DNA of 64,000 bases, from the NCBI GenBank assembly GCA_029204225.1, contig CM055103.1, positions 51,799,145 through 51,863,144 of the forward strand. Reading direction: 5' to 3'. The position numbers and the translations under genes are program-made. This DNA comes from Diphasiastrum complanatum. Lineage: Eukaryota; Streptophyta; Lycopodiopsida; Lycopodiales; Lycopodiaceae. Below the pieces are notes generated by a model. That model saw only the letters and a list, made by a program, of their open reading frames with translations. It was not told the DNA's origin and did no database searches. The stretch's first letter is position 1. Each line of letters opens with the position of its first letter. Of the stretch, positions 33,961-45,632 are shown one piece after another.

Positions 33961-34790
33961 TGTTGTTACACAGTCTGCAGATTTACAAGTGTTTTTACAC
34001 AATCTGCAGAAATACATGGAGTTTGACAATAGTGTTGCATTTTTCGCCTGTCAGGAGTCTCATGGAAAAATGTAGTGTCATTTTTTTTGCCTTTTTTGTC
34101 TCAAATGTTAAGGAAATGACTCTGGCAAAGTGTGGGGCTACCCTAATATGAAGAAAATGTGTTTCTAGGGCATTGTCGGGTTTCTCCCAAAAAGCCGACA
34201 CTGTCGCATTTTTGCGACATTGTCGCTTTTTTGCGACACTGTCGCTTGTGGCAGTGTTGGTTCATTTCTACAGAGTGACAATTCTAGTTCATTTATGCAA
34301 ATAGATTGTTTACGGCCAATCTCCACCACTTATCACCAATCAATGACAAGGAACCGGATGAATGCCAGCGAACACCAGCCAACTGACAATCGCATTTGAC
34401 GACCTAATTGCTTAGTATATATAGCTGTTTATATTCATACATCTAATCAGAAGTCAAGAAGTTTTCAAGTTCAGCAAGTATTGTAGCTAGCTCTCTATCA
34501 AGCTTTCAAGCTTGAACTCTTTTGAGCATTCTAGCTCAGTCTTTTGGAGTTTTATTTTAGAGTTTCTATTGCGCTACTGCTTATCATAAGAGCTGCTTAT
34601 TATTAGACTTATTCTTTGTTACTCAGAGACAGCTTAGAGTGCACAGTTTCTATCCACTATTGTCTTGCGCTCATTAGCATATGATTTTGTTTTTCTGAAC
34701 CAATACTATCTTCCTTTTGTATTCAGTAAATGTCAGAATACATGCATCTCAGTATATGTCATAATGCATGCATTTATGTAGTCATCTGAT
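33961..34790 (+). repeat. 3' LTR of copia A (plus)
   Basis: Starts TGTTGTTACACAG right after the polypurine tract. It matches the LTRs at 12.8-13.5 and 16.95-18.06 kb for about 800 bases, then diverges near 34,790. It contains three palindromes (C/G)CGACA-N-TGTCGC starting at 34,195, 34,214 and 34,233, exactly 19 bp apart. Confidence 0.8.
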
Positions 34791-35205
34791 ATCTCTAAGC
34801 TAAGATCTCCTAGGACGACCTGCGGCCCTTCTTGTAGGAGGACGATGAGGAGGGGCACATGTTGACAATCGTGCTGTCTACTTGGTACGAGCCATAGGAG
34901 GAACCCGTATCGCTACGACGCGCCGGATGGGAGAAGGTGATGAAGGAAACTGAAAATGATGCATGGTGGTGATATGAGACCAGCAATGTATCGCTACGAT
35001 GCACGAGAAGGATACAAATAACAGATTGGACTGGAGTGGGTGCACGGTGGTGATATGTTTTTCCTTTAAATAGCAGAGCATTCTCGGCAGGGAGAACAAT
35101 ATGTAGATGAAACTTAAACACCTTTGCAAATATCAGCTGACAGATAAAAAGAAAATCAGATACTCTTCTTCTTCCATGGTGTTTCTTCTCTCACCAGTTA
35201 AATTG
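34791..35205. other. Unassigned sequence
   Basis: No supported gene. The motif GTATCGCTACGA occurs twice (near 34,907 and 34,988). Frames on the minus strand are short and low-complexity. Confidence 0.35.
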
Positions 35206-35816
35206 AGGAAACACAATCTCATTTCAAATTTGAAAAGTTAGTTAATGAGCATCATAAGTTGCATGCGTCACAATAGTCTCTAGCTTCAGAAAACAATGAA
35301 GGACATCCGTTTTGGATTGCCAAAGTACTTGGTTTTATTCAAAATAGCAATCAAACAAAAGTATTACGTGTCCATTGGTTGCGCACCACTTCAACAAATG
35401 CTTTTTGGGGAAGGTACAAACTCGAAATGTTGCAAGTATATCCAAAGGGCAAGAGAAAGGGATTGCAAAAAAATCAACCAAGAGTCCACGATTTGAATCT
35501 ACAAAATGTAGATGTTTTGGCATTTAATTTTGAATTAACAATGACCCATCATCTACGAAAGTCAACAATATCTATATTGAAAGAACGACTTGAATTACTT
35601 GAAAAACCATCATCCTCCACTTGTCATCAGCAAAGAAAAGCTGATTTACAAGGTTTTTTGTCAACATTAGATGCAGATTCTGAGGAAGACATGCCAGTTG
35701 ACTCTGATGAAGAAGACGGGTCTTCCACTTTATCAGCTGAAAACGAGAATGTTGAGAATATGTCAAGTTTTGAATTGAGAAGCATCAGTGAAAAATCCTT
35801 AGAAAATGTACTTTAA
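35206..35816 (+). pseudogene. Possible C-terminal part of the DUF7869-like element protein
   Basis: In one frame with a single stop near 35,275 the plus strand reads HFKFEKLVNEHHKLHASQ, then PFWIAKVLGFIQNSNQ, VLRVHWLRTTS and FWGRYKLEML, and ends in an acidic Ser-rich tail. The 145-codon open part starts at 35,379. A PFWxxKV...VHW pattern is, from memory, found near the end of DUF7869-type proteins and recalls small chromatin-reader barrels; I have no second copy in this window to prove the link. It runs directly into the Hsp110 pseudogene at 35,822. Confidence 0.4.
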
Positions 35817-35821
35817 AAAAA

Positions 35822-36766
35822 GGAATCCACTGCCCTTGCCTATGGCATATACAAGACGGACTTACCTCATGCTGCACCAATCCATGTGGTATTTGTTGAT
35901 GTAGGTCTTGCCAGCATGAAAGTTTGCATTGCTGCCTTTAAGAAAGGCCAGCTAAAGATTTTGGGCCAGGCATTTCACAGATCTCCTGGTGACCAGGATT
36001 TTGATGAAGTCCTTTTCAATCATTTTGCTGCAAAGGTCAAGGTGGAGTATGAAATAGACGTTCTCTTAAATGTCGGTGCAAACCAAAGGCTTCGAGGTAC
36101 TTGTGAGGAGCTTAAGAACGTACTTAGTGCTAATCTAGAGGCTCCACTCATCATGAATTGCCTTATGGATGAAAAGGGTGTGAAAGGCTTCATCAAAAGG
36201 AAGGAGTCTGAAAAGTTGGCAGATCATGTGTTACATTGTCTTGAAGTACCACCACAGAAGGCCTTGGCTAAGTCAAGGCTAACCATAGATAAGTTACATT
36301 CAGTTGTGGTGGTGGATTCCAATGTTTGTGATGTGGTAGATACAAACTGTGGCTTGCCTTTGTTCAAGGAGAGATATTTTGCGTCAGATTCAAAAAAATC
36401 GAAGAACAAGGCAGAGAAAACGGAGTTGCAGGAATATAAGCGGAAGATCAATGATGGAATCAAGGTCAACTCTTTTGCACCTCCAAAGGTGGAAGAGGCT
36501 ATGAAAGGTGGAGAGCTTGCAAAGGCTTCTGAATTGGTAACTCCAGCTAAGTCCAAGGAGCAGGACAACAAAGAATAAGCCATGGAGAGGGCAAAGGAAA
36601 AGACTGAGGAGACATTGATTGTGGTGAAAGAAACTGGTGAACCAGTTGTAACTAAAATCGATATTGAAGCTTTTGTGCAGGATTCAACACCCATAGATGA
36701 ATGTACTGTTGTTGTAAAGAATGTTTTTATCAATGTTCAATGGTGTTTCAGTGCACTTTATTCAGT
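35822..36766 (+). pseudogene. Hsp110 (Hsp70-14/15-like) chaperone pseudogene
   Basis: The plus strand reads ESTALAYGIYKTDLP, then VVFVDVGLASMKVCIAAFKK, DFDEVLFNHFAAKVK, LRGTCEELKNVLSANLEAP and LMDEKGVKGFIKRKE. This is the second half of the nucleotide-binding domain of plant Hsp110, a cytosolic/nuclear co-chaperone and exchange factor for Hsp70. No introns interrupt it, which fits a processed copy. After about 36,210 the resemblance weakens into a Lys/Glu-rich part, with a stop at 36,576 and a second frame from 36,582. The N-terminal ATP-binding half and the C-terminal domains are missing. Bases 36,223-36,766 are those found inverted in the 1,421-bp array. Confidence 0.8.
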
Positions 36767-36771
36767 TACCA

Positions 36772-36788
36772 CCCCCCCCCCCCCCCCC
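36772..36788 (+). repeat. Poly-C tract (C17)
   Basis: Seventeen uninterrupted C bases directly after the end of the Hsp110-derived segment, at the point where this copy and the array copies stop matching. Confidence 0.9.
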
Positions 36789-39512
36789 TCGCCCTCAAAG
36801 TACATGGTAAAAAATTGCCCAAATTGCTCAACCATCCATCTCCGGGCCTTCATGAGTTTTTCTCTGGCTCGAACCATTGGCCAAAGTTTCACCATGTCTT
36901 GAAACATGCTCCGCTATGCAATGTAGGTGCTTGATTCAATGATTGATGTGGGATCCAAGCGCATAAAAGAACAATCCTTAGCAATGCGAATAAACGTTCG
37001 AAGATCTTTGTTGGCAAACAATTTTTCTCTGAATCGTAATTTAGGCCTAAACCATTCAGATTGCCCTAGTTCAGATTTTTCTATGCAACATTGTTGGATC
37101 ATCACTATTTTTATGCTGAGAATGAACTATACACAGCTCATTCTCAGTGCACAGACAAAATCTCGATCATACTGGACCAACATGCCGCTCATTTTCACCC
37201 ATTCTTTCCCACCTCACTTGACATGCTTCCTGCTCCTTGTTCTCCGACACCTACGGGTCCTACTGTTCTTGCGACCTTCACATGTGAAATTCGAGAAACA
37301 TTTTTGGGTTGGGAAACTTGAGCCACCCTACCTTAGGCTTTTTCTGTTTGGCATTTAGGCTACCAAGGCCCGAGTGTTCTCCCCATCCGCCCACCGGCAG
37401 GAGTGGACAAGGCACAGAGCAATGCACATGGGAGAAACCTAGCGACTACTTAGCGTGCAATCTTGATTTCAATCACTCAATAAGATCTGTCGACTTTAAA
37501 TACTTAATGTGCAATCTCTTGATTTCAATCACTCAATAAGATTTGTCGATTGATAAAGATCCAAACTACAAGTTGGGCATTAAACTCAAGCTATCTTAGG
37601 TGATATACATAAAATTTGGGCTATCTACATTTTCAAAATTCAAAGTTTATCAAGCTCAATTAATAAGTGAGCAATCAAGAGTGATATGAGCCAAAAACAA
37701 GTTGTCTTTAGTGATAGAAATCAATTTAAGCTATCTCAAGTGATAAGGATCAATTCCATCCTTAACATATTGAGATAGAGCAATTTGAAAGTCCTAAACT
37801 CAATATTGGTCAAATTCAATAATTGAATAATCCATGTTAAAGAAAAATTATCAAGAATATATTGTGACATAGGCATCAAAGTGAAGATGTTTGAAGTGAA
37901 AAACATTAAATCCAAGATGCATTGAGTGATGGTCAAGTTCACCAAAAAGGAGTTGACTTTGAGCATTTCGAATGTCCTAAACTCAAAAATGTCCAAATTA
38001 CATGACTCAATGAGATATGTCAATTGATAGAGTTCACAATTACATGTCACGCAACATGACCCACTATGACCACAACAAGGTGGATCCAACAAACTGTGGA
38101 GTGTCGAGATCTACCAACTTGTACAATGCGTGATCCAACATTGAATCACATATTGGGCATCAAAAGTTGATCACTTTATGAGCATCCAATTCAAGTTATG
38201 CCAAGTGAAAGACATCATACTTGAGCTATATCAAATGATATTGAAAAATCCCATGGACAAAGAATTGTTTGTAGCCCAATATCAAGTTTTTGGTCTTTTG
38301 ACTAAGCGCATGAGATAGTCATGAAGAGACATTCTCTGATCCTAAATGGAGTTTTTGGTGGTTTTTTTGGAGCCCATCATTCAATCACAATTGTTGCTGC
38401 TAGCCAAAGAATGCCAATCTTATATTGTTCAGCTTGTGTTGCTCCTTTATTGACAAATTCGTCACAGACTCATGCCATGATGTTATTCAAAATTATCATA
38501 AACATGAGCACGACTACATTGCAGTACTGCTCATAGAAAAAACTAGGAGTGATCATTAGAGAGAGCGTGAGATAGAAATTCTGTTGTGGCCATCATTGCA
38601 CATTTCGATCATGCCACGACCCCAATTGTTGTCCTAGCCACCTATCAAGTTCCAAGGTTCTTAGATGGCCTTTCAGAAACCCTTGAATAGTGGGAATGTC
38701 CTTCAATCTTTCAACATTCCCAAAATTGACTTTTCTCATATGTAGGCATCAAGTTAGAACTGATTCAAATCATAAACATCAAATTTGTGGTGTCTCATAT
38801 GATAATGGGTCAAAACTAGGCTATCTTGTAGCTTGAGGATCAAACTACATCTACCTTGAGTGATAGACATCAAATTCTAGTTGTATCTATCACCCCTCCC
38901 ATGAAATAGTCACTCAACTCCCTACTCATGCAACATTTCACTCTCTTCATACCAGATCATAAAAAGGGAGAAGTGCACCCTCCCTCCCTTACACTTTTTT
39001 TGAGTGTATCCAGGGTAGGAGAAGGAGTTTGGACTTTGGAGCTTCCATCCCCACTCTCAATCCAATATCATTGCACTTTGGTGGTCTTTGCATTACAACA
39101 ATTGTACCTCTCTATGCTCTTGCATATGTGCATGATTTCATAAGATGTGGTTAATTAGCTGATTTGTTATAAGGGTTTTATGTACATACAATTTTTTGTT
39201 AGTCTTGTAACAATATTCAACTCCAATGAATTCCTTGCAAGTGGCATATGAATGTACATTTGCCCTTTTGTCAAGTTGGGTTTCACAGGTTCCATCTAGA
39301 TTCATTGTTGTTGTGTCATTCGAGGACTTTTAGCCCCATTCAACTTATTTGCCCCCACACAAATCTAGTTGCAAGAGTCATCTATTAAGTAACAATGTTC
39401 AGTTTCATTAGATTAGATCAGTCACTTCGATATGTCAAATGATAAAGACCAAAATCATGTGCTAGGATGGAGAACCATCCATAGTTGTGTCCATCATCTT
39501 GTTGAGCTGACT
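36789..39512. other. Unassigned sequence with diffuse degenerate repeats
   Basis: No convincing gene in 2.7 kb. Between about 37,480 and 38,890 a loose motif recurs in varying form (ctatctcaagtgatagacatcaaa-like pieces near 37,590, 37,725, 38,190, 38,770 and 38,850), which looks like an old, decayed tandem repeat. Frames at 36.9-37.4 kb are short and not recognised. Confidence 0.4.
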
Positions 39513-40440
39513 TCAATCACAGAACGTATAATAGGTTAGTTGTGCACTCTGAAAAAAACAAATCAAATTACTCATCAGATACTTGATGAGAAATACTTGT
39601 GCATCAACAATCCCTAGGTGGCTATCTATAGTGGCCCCATCTGGCCTTGGCAAAATTTGCAACATTTTGTTGTACATCACGTCCATTTCGGCATGAGTAG
39701 AGCTCAAGGAATTCATCTTTAAATAGATGGGATTAATGATCCCATTTGAATCTTCCCTAACATGCATACTCGAATGCTTATTGCAAATAAGAGATAATTA
39801 GTTAAATTGAAGGAATTACAATACCTAAAACAAAATGTTACTTGAATATATTCTATGTAATCGGTTACTTTTGGCAGTATGGGATAATGAAGACTTTGGT
39901 CTCCGAAGTTGTATGGAGAAGATACTTCGTCGCCTGAGTTGGACTATGAAGGCTATGTGCAAAAAAGGACAGCACAACCCCAATGTCCTTACTATCATCA
40001 CATTTACATCTATTTACAAAATATATCAAACCAGCCTCCACAACTAGATCTGATATATCTGCTGCCTTCTCTTTCAGGGCATCACAAAAGTCTTTATTTA
40101 TGTGATTTACATAATTAATTGAACTTAGACAAAAAGAAAATTGACCTCCTAACTTATCAATCTCTTTGGCAACATACTCATCAAAAACTATATACCTCTC
40201 AGAATCCAAAAATGAATCTTTCGGATCAACAAGAAATCTTACACAAAGGTCCTTATAAAAATCACCTATTAAACTCTTATCTAGATCCGATATTATTTTA
40301 TCTACAATAGAGGTCATATCCTCGTCATTGTGGGATGGAATGGAGGGAATGGAGGAGGAACTACTTGAATAGTTAGGGGTGGTGGGAGGAGAAGAACGCC
40401 TGGCAGACTTGAGTGATGGTCCAACCAAAGGGCAAGACAT
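39513..40440 (-). CDS. Unrecognised protein-coding frames, possibly two exons
   Basis: A minus-strand frame of 191 codons (40,440-39,865) starts MSCPLVGPSLKSARRSSPP, has a Ser-rich segment, then an acidic alpha-helical part (SIVDKIISDLDKSL, DEYVAKEIDKLGGQF). A second frame (39,767-39,513) reads NSLSSTHAEMDVMYNKMLQI. They could be exons of one gene or parts of a mobile element. I do not recognise the family. It lies head to head with the CACTA transposase remnant, so it could be the second gene of that element, but this is speculation. Confidence 0.35.
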
Positions 40441-40499
40441 ATGAAGGGGGGATGCGGCTGAGTACTACCCTTTGCCTGGCAGGCCTGGTGGGCTTGGTC

Positions 40500-42860
40500 T
40501 GCTTTCTCCTTCTTTGTTGAGGAACAAGCCCTCTCTCTATAGGTGGTGGCCTAGAGGTGAAGCCACTCTTAGAATCCTGATTGTATGTACTCCTCAGCCT
40601 CATGACAAGATGCATGTCCTTGATTATCCTGCCAAAGGCCCCATGGATCTTCTCGAAGAGAGAAGAGACGATTGTAAAGAAGGCAATAGCCTCTTTTCGA
40701 ACTCCGACAAGACACATGTGATGCCTAAAGGTGCCTTCACAAAGGACAACAAGCTAAGTGGACTAAAGTCTTAGGACTGGCATAAATTTTTACAGGTTGG
40801 TGTGGCATGTTTTTGACATTTCTTCCACCTGAACATTGTCGATTACATTTTATAGCATATCTTGTGATTTCATGATGATCTCATTGCGCATATATGTATC
40901 TCGATGACCAAATTGTTTTTGTGCATGCAGTTTGTGCTTCCCTTGGCATTGAGAGGGTTCTTGACATAGGAGTTAAGGAGTGCAATCTACAAAATCAGTG
41001 GTTTGGTGAGGAACGGTGGTGAATGCGCATGCGATTCACATCATTTTTTCTTGGGGTGATTCAAGATGATGATCTTACTAACGCGTATGTCATTGCTGTT
41101 TCTCTTTCTTATGAAGATACATTTCATCCAAAGAGATACCGTTGGCATCCATTGAGGTGGCAAGACAAAGCTCCATGGAGGCAGCGTGTTTGATCGAGAA
41201 GCACTTTCCCACATCCATTCTCACCATTCAAATACATCTCATTGTGTATTTGGTAGATGAGGTAGCCATTGTAGGTACATCATATACTTTCGTCAATTAC
41301 CTATTCTTAGTCCATGCTAGACTATTGCTATTTGTGGTAATTTCCATGTTCTCTCACTAACATTGATTCATTTTTTTAATTCAGGCACTGTCAGTAGTCT
41401 TTGGATGTTTTTCTTGGAACGATTCATGAAAACATTGAAAGACTTTGTAAGACAAAGAGCAAGGTCTGAGGGTAGCATGGTGGAAGGATGGTTTACATCA
41501 CGAAGTTCCTTGCTCATTGCGATCCTTCTATTCCTCGTCTTTGGGATAAGAAAGATGATGAGCGTGTTGTTGGGAAAATTCCTCAAGGAAAATGAGCGAT
41601 CATGAGAATGAGTGAGTCCTTCAGGGAGAAGGTAGATAAGTTTTGCATTATTAATAGTGAGGAAATGCAAAAGTGGATTTCGCTATACGAAGAGGCCAAG
41701 GCTCATAGACAAACCGCTAGAGCCACTTTTAGGAGAGGGCATAGAAGACAACCATACACACCTGACCTCGCCCATCTACCCAAGGACATGATGCTTGATT
41801 GGATGCATGATGCACTTAGAGAAGCCTCGGCAAACAACCATGAAGTAACAAAGAGAGAGCGGGAATATGCAAGGGGGTGTGATTTACATGTAAGCTATGA
41901 TGATCAACATTCACATGTTTATTAATACGTGCAATTTTGTACATGTTTGTTGTATCCCTAACACATTTAGTTCCTTTTTGTTTAGTACAAAAAATACAAT
42001 GCATTGTGGATGCATGGATGACACTTTCATATGGAGCACATTAACAAAAATAGAAACACATACGATTGTGGAGTCATGGCAAATTTTACCCAAGAGAGTC
42101 GAGCAAGCATGGCAGACAGCAATTGACTCTCTTCTCAACTCTCTTCTCAACTTAATTATTGTGGAAAAATCAATGTCATCCTCGAAGTTGGATTTAGGCA
42201 ATTCAACTTTTTCATATTTGATGTCAAATGGTTCAAAGTTATTTGCAATGGTCCCAATGCAATTGTCAGAAAAGATGAGAGTGGTTATTTTGCCATTGAC
42301 TCCACCAAGCTTTGGATAGATCAAAGCGACACATTTGATTTTCCTCAACAATGTGAGCATGTACATTTCTTCTATGTCTTCAAGATGTCTATGCTCTTTT
42401 GTTGTCAATCAATCGATTTTATTGCAAAAATTGTATATTGTGTGTAGTAATACGGAAGCAACTGTAAAATAGCTATGGGTACTAACTACGAGTCAACGTT
42501 TATGGTAACATCAATCAATTATAGGTGGTCTTTCACCCCGATCGTTCAAATCTCAGATGGTAGTATGTAATTCAAGTCGCTACTCAAAGTAAAAGAATTT
42601 TTGAAGATAGAGATGTTGAGGAGGACATGGCATTGTCAGCGGATGCACCCCATGAACAAGATCGTGATGACGGATTCGATGACTCAATTTTGGAGGATGA
42701 TCGTGTGCAAGCTTCACAAGCCAATGATGATGTTGAGCGTGATGCATCATCATCGGATGGTTCGATGACACAAGCCACACCTTCTCGATCTCACTCGTCG
42801 TCATCGTCGCTATTAGAAATTGAAGATCATCTTATTAATGATAAAACTACAATAGATTCT
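40500..42860 (+). pseudogene. CACTA (En/Spm) TNP2-like transposase remnant
   Basis: Pieces appear in the usual order. At 40,600-40,790 there is a segment ending KDNKLSGLKS-x-DWHKFLQ. After an intron at about 40,795-40,930 comes FVLPLALRGFLT. At 41,140-41,590 there is a DUF4218-like region (HLIVYLVDEVAIVG, an intron, then FLERFMKTLKDFVRQRARSEGSM). At 41,600-41,930 there is a basic region (RQTARATFRRGHRRQPY). At 42,150-42,370 there is a DUF4216-like segment (FFIFDVKWFKV, DESGYFAIDSTKLW). An acidic tail at 42,605-42,860 runs into the LTR of copia F. The catalytic N-terminal half and the CACTA ends are not seen; stops and frameshifts are frequent. Confidence 0.75.
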
Positions 42861-43495
42861 TGTGAAGGATTTTAGATCATTCAAGATCCAATCCATGTCC
42901 CTGATCTTTGGTTACAATAAGGAGCAAACCAACAATCCTGCCAATGTAGAAAAATCAGCATCTACATACAAAATGAGATGCAAACTCTCAGAGATACTGA
43001 TCAAACATGAACATAAGATATGGTTATTGTCCATACAATTACAATACCCTACTATATTTCACACGTGTGGAACCAAAAATAGCAATAAATGATCATTTTA
43101 TACATAGAATTGCAAGATAACATCATGAGAGTGCACCAATGAGTAGTAGAACCCAAAGAGAACCATGTATAATGATGAAATGAGAGAGAAGAGAGAAAAC
43201 GTGTCTCTCCATGAGTTACATCATTTTATAACAGGTCCAAACCCTATTTGGCCACTTGGCTTTTCCTCCAATATGAAAAAACCTACTATTTTGGGACTAG
43301 ATTCAATGTACCCAAAGTTCAAATTTGAATCTCTCTCAAACTCAGCTACCAATTTTCTCACACTTTCAGAAAATGTTTATCGAATGTATTTTAAACTAAT
43401 ATAACTTCAAAAAGTTTATCTCTAAGTCTAAAATGAGTTTTGACCTCAATTGACAATTTATCAAAATATGACTAAACTTGTTGAAATCTCTCACA
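42861..43495 (-). repeat. 3' LTR of copia F
   Basis: On the minus strand it starts TGTGAGAGATTTC at 43,495 after the polypurine tract and ends with TTCACA at 42,861. The plus copy at 29,256-29,575 has the same end just before a primer site, which fixes this boundary. Confidence 0.75.
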
Positions 43496-45229
43496 CTCCC
43501 TCTTCCTGAGTACAGAGGCAAATATGAATTGAACCAATACCTTCGATCACACACTCACCACCATTGGCCATGTGAATTGCTTTCTTGGCTCCATCATAAG
43601 TGACCAAAGAAATATAGAACTCCTTGTGACTAGTCATGTGTAAACTAGCTCCACTATCAATTCACCTTCACTTGATATTAGACTTGAAGAACACATCAAA
43701 AGAGAATCACAACCACCTAGATCCTCATCATTTGTAGTAAAGTTGCTTTGCTTGCTGCATTTATCTCTTTGCTTCAACAATAGAAGCATTTCAACTTTGA
43801 CTTATCTTTCTTCTTTCCAGATTAGAAAGTCTCACATTGATCTTGTCCTTTGGACCACTTGCCTTTGCCTTTGCCCTTGAACTTGCCTTTGATGAACATA
43901 GCCTCCTCTTCATATTGAGATGTTGATGTAGATCCATCTCCTCTTGATTGAAACCTATACTCCTCATTCACCAAGATCTCTTACAAATCCACATTACCTG
44001 GCAAAGTCTTTTGAATAGCAAAACTTTGAACAAGATTAGCATGATCATCCAACAATCCATTAAGTATAACTTGAACAAGTTCTATCTCCTTAATGCATTC
44101 ATCAATACATGCTAACTCATCATTGAATGCTTTAGCCCTCAAAACAAAAGCACGAATACTCTCTTCCTTCTTTTGCAAACTTTGAAAGATTGTCTTCTTA
44201 GAGTCAACACTCTAGTTGTGGATTTGGATTCATAAAGCTTCTTCAAAGCTTTCCAAGCCTCCAAAGATGATATGCACTTAGCAATCTCCTTGAGAAGTTC
44301 ATTGGTAGCATTCATCTTAATCATGTGTAGGGCTTTCTTTGCTCTCTTGTCATACCTCACTTGATCTTGAGGTGCTTGAGGACTCTCCTCCACACTTGCA
44401 ACAATCTCCATCAACTCATTCATCTCCAATAAGGACTCTATCCTCACCTTCCAAGTAGAATAGTTGATTGAGGTAAGCCTATCATTGCCTTCCAACAAGA
44501 ATCCACTACTTATAGCCATGTTGCAATGACCTGAACTTTTTTTTCAACCTATTCCAATGCACAAAGCACCTATGATCTATCCTCAATCTAATGATTATTG
44601 ACACTTCCTAAGATTAAAACACACTCAAATGAAGTTCAGTAACCTCACAATCTAGAGATCTAATCAAAATTAGGGTTTTGACAAAATCACAAAAAATTGA
44701 ATATCTCAAATTTTACATGTTGCCTATCTTCTCCTTCTTTGTCCTTTCTTACCATGTATCCACCATGAAACTCCATGAATGAGCCTCCATCTCCATCTTG
44801 CCATAAGATGCCATCATCACTTGATGACTTGATCATGAATGAGTGACATAATGAACCTCCAATAGCTTCATTTCCATCAAAAAAACCAACCAAATGCTAC
44901 TACACCTCCAACATCAAAATGATGCTCACCAATGTAGCTAGTTTAAACATATCTTGATAATTTGCACACATCCACATGAAATTGCTCAAACATAAGATAG
45001 AACAAGTAAAGTAAACTTGAAAAACACTTCCTTCCTGCTCTATTGACCTTACTTGAGTCTTCAATAACCAACAAAATAGATCCAAACCATCTTTGCCAAT
45101 TGACTCTCTTTTGATCCTCTTGACTAGCTCCAAATTGCCATTTCTCCTTTCAGGTTGTTGAAGCCCTTTGAGATCAACCTCTTGATCATCAACTTGATCA
45201 TCAAATTTATTGAACAAAATTTGTTTTCT

Positions 45230-45632
45230 AGAAATATTACTTGTTGTAAAATCATGAAAACATCCATCTACACCATTTGCAACATACAAAATCAACATCT
45301 ACTTAATGAAAGAGATGCAAACTCAATAAGATACTGATCAAACATCAAACTTATGATAAAATGAAGTTTTTTTCCATACAAAAATAGTAACCTAATATAT
45401 TTCACATGTGTGGACCCAAATATAACAAAATATGAGCATTCTACACACAAGATTGCAAGATATCATCAATATAGTGCACCAATGGATAGATGAACCCAAG
45501 CGAACTCATGTATAAGCATGAAATGAGATGAGAAAGAGATCTCCTACTTTTTTCTCACTTTCTAAAAGTGGTATTTCAAATGATTTTAGACTAATATAAC
45601 TTTGAAGAGCCTTACTCTAGATTGGTCTTTAA
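45230..45632 (-). repeat. 5' LTR remnant of copia F
   Basis: Shares TTCACA(C/T)GTGTGG, TGCACCAATG and ACTAATATAACTT(C/T) blocks with the left LTR in the same order. It is truncated on the right near 45,632, so the insertion flank on this side is lost. Confidence 0.65.

Larger units (their letters stand above)
31069..34790 (+). mobile_element. Ty1/copia element A (plus), 5' deleted, with 3' LTR
   Basis: Continues with the end of the protease (KLLSKVLYVAKLSTNLLSVS), the GAG-pre-integrase region (LLWHHRLLHLNHASILNMS), integrase (VHTDVCGPM, SPQSNGLAERKNRT), an RT start (NRTWTIVELPASRNVVDCKW) and RNase H (SSTESEYIAAS, LFCDNQSA). A polypurine tract TAATGGGGAG is at 33,951 and the LTR starts TGTTG at 33,961. 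Most of the RT core between about 33,150 and 33,250 is deleted, and integrase is split by an insertion at 31,545-31,907. It lacks 5' LTR, primer site and gag. It is the inverted counterpart of 12.8-18.1 kb. Confidence 0.85.
42861..45632 (-). mobile_element. Ty1/copia element F (minus), internally deleted
   Basis: LTR-like repeats lie at 42,861-43,495 and about 45,230-45,632. A polypurine tract (GGAAGAGGGAG) is next to the left LTR at 43,506-43,496 on the minus strand. Gag starts at 44,519 (MAISSGFLLEGNDRLTS, KKALHMIKMNATNELLKE), shifts frame near 44,170, and continues to a zinc-knuckle region near 43,790 and a protease start near 43,620 (SHMT/HKE-like). Protease C-terminus, integrase, RT and RNase H are absent, so pol has been deleted. 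It is inserted in the 3' end of the CACTA gene. Confidence 0.8.

Noticed and set aside
40373-40717. 114-codon minus-strand frame with a basic Arg/Lys-rich stretch
   Set aside because: It largely overlaps, on the opposite strand, the CACTA segment that ends in the recognised GLKS-x-DWHKFLQ motif.
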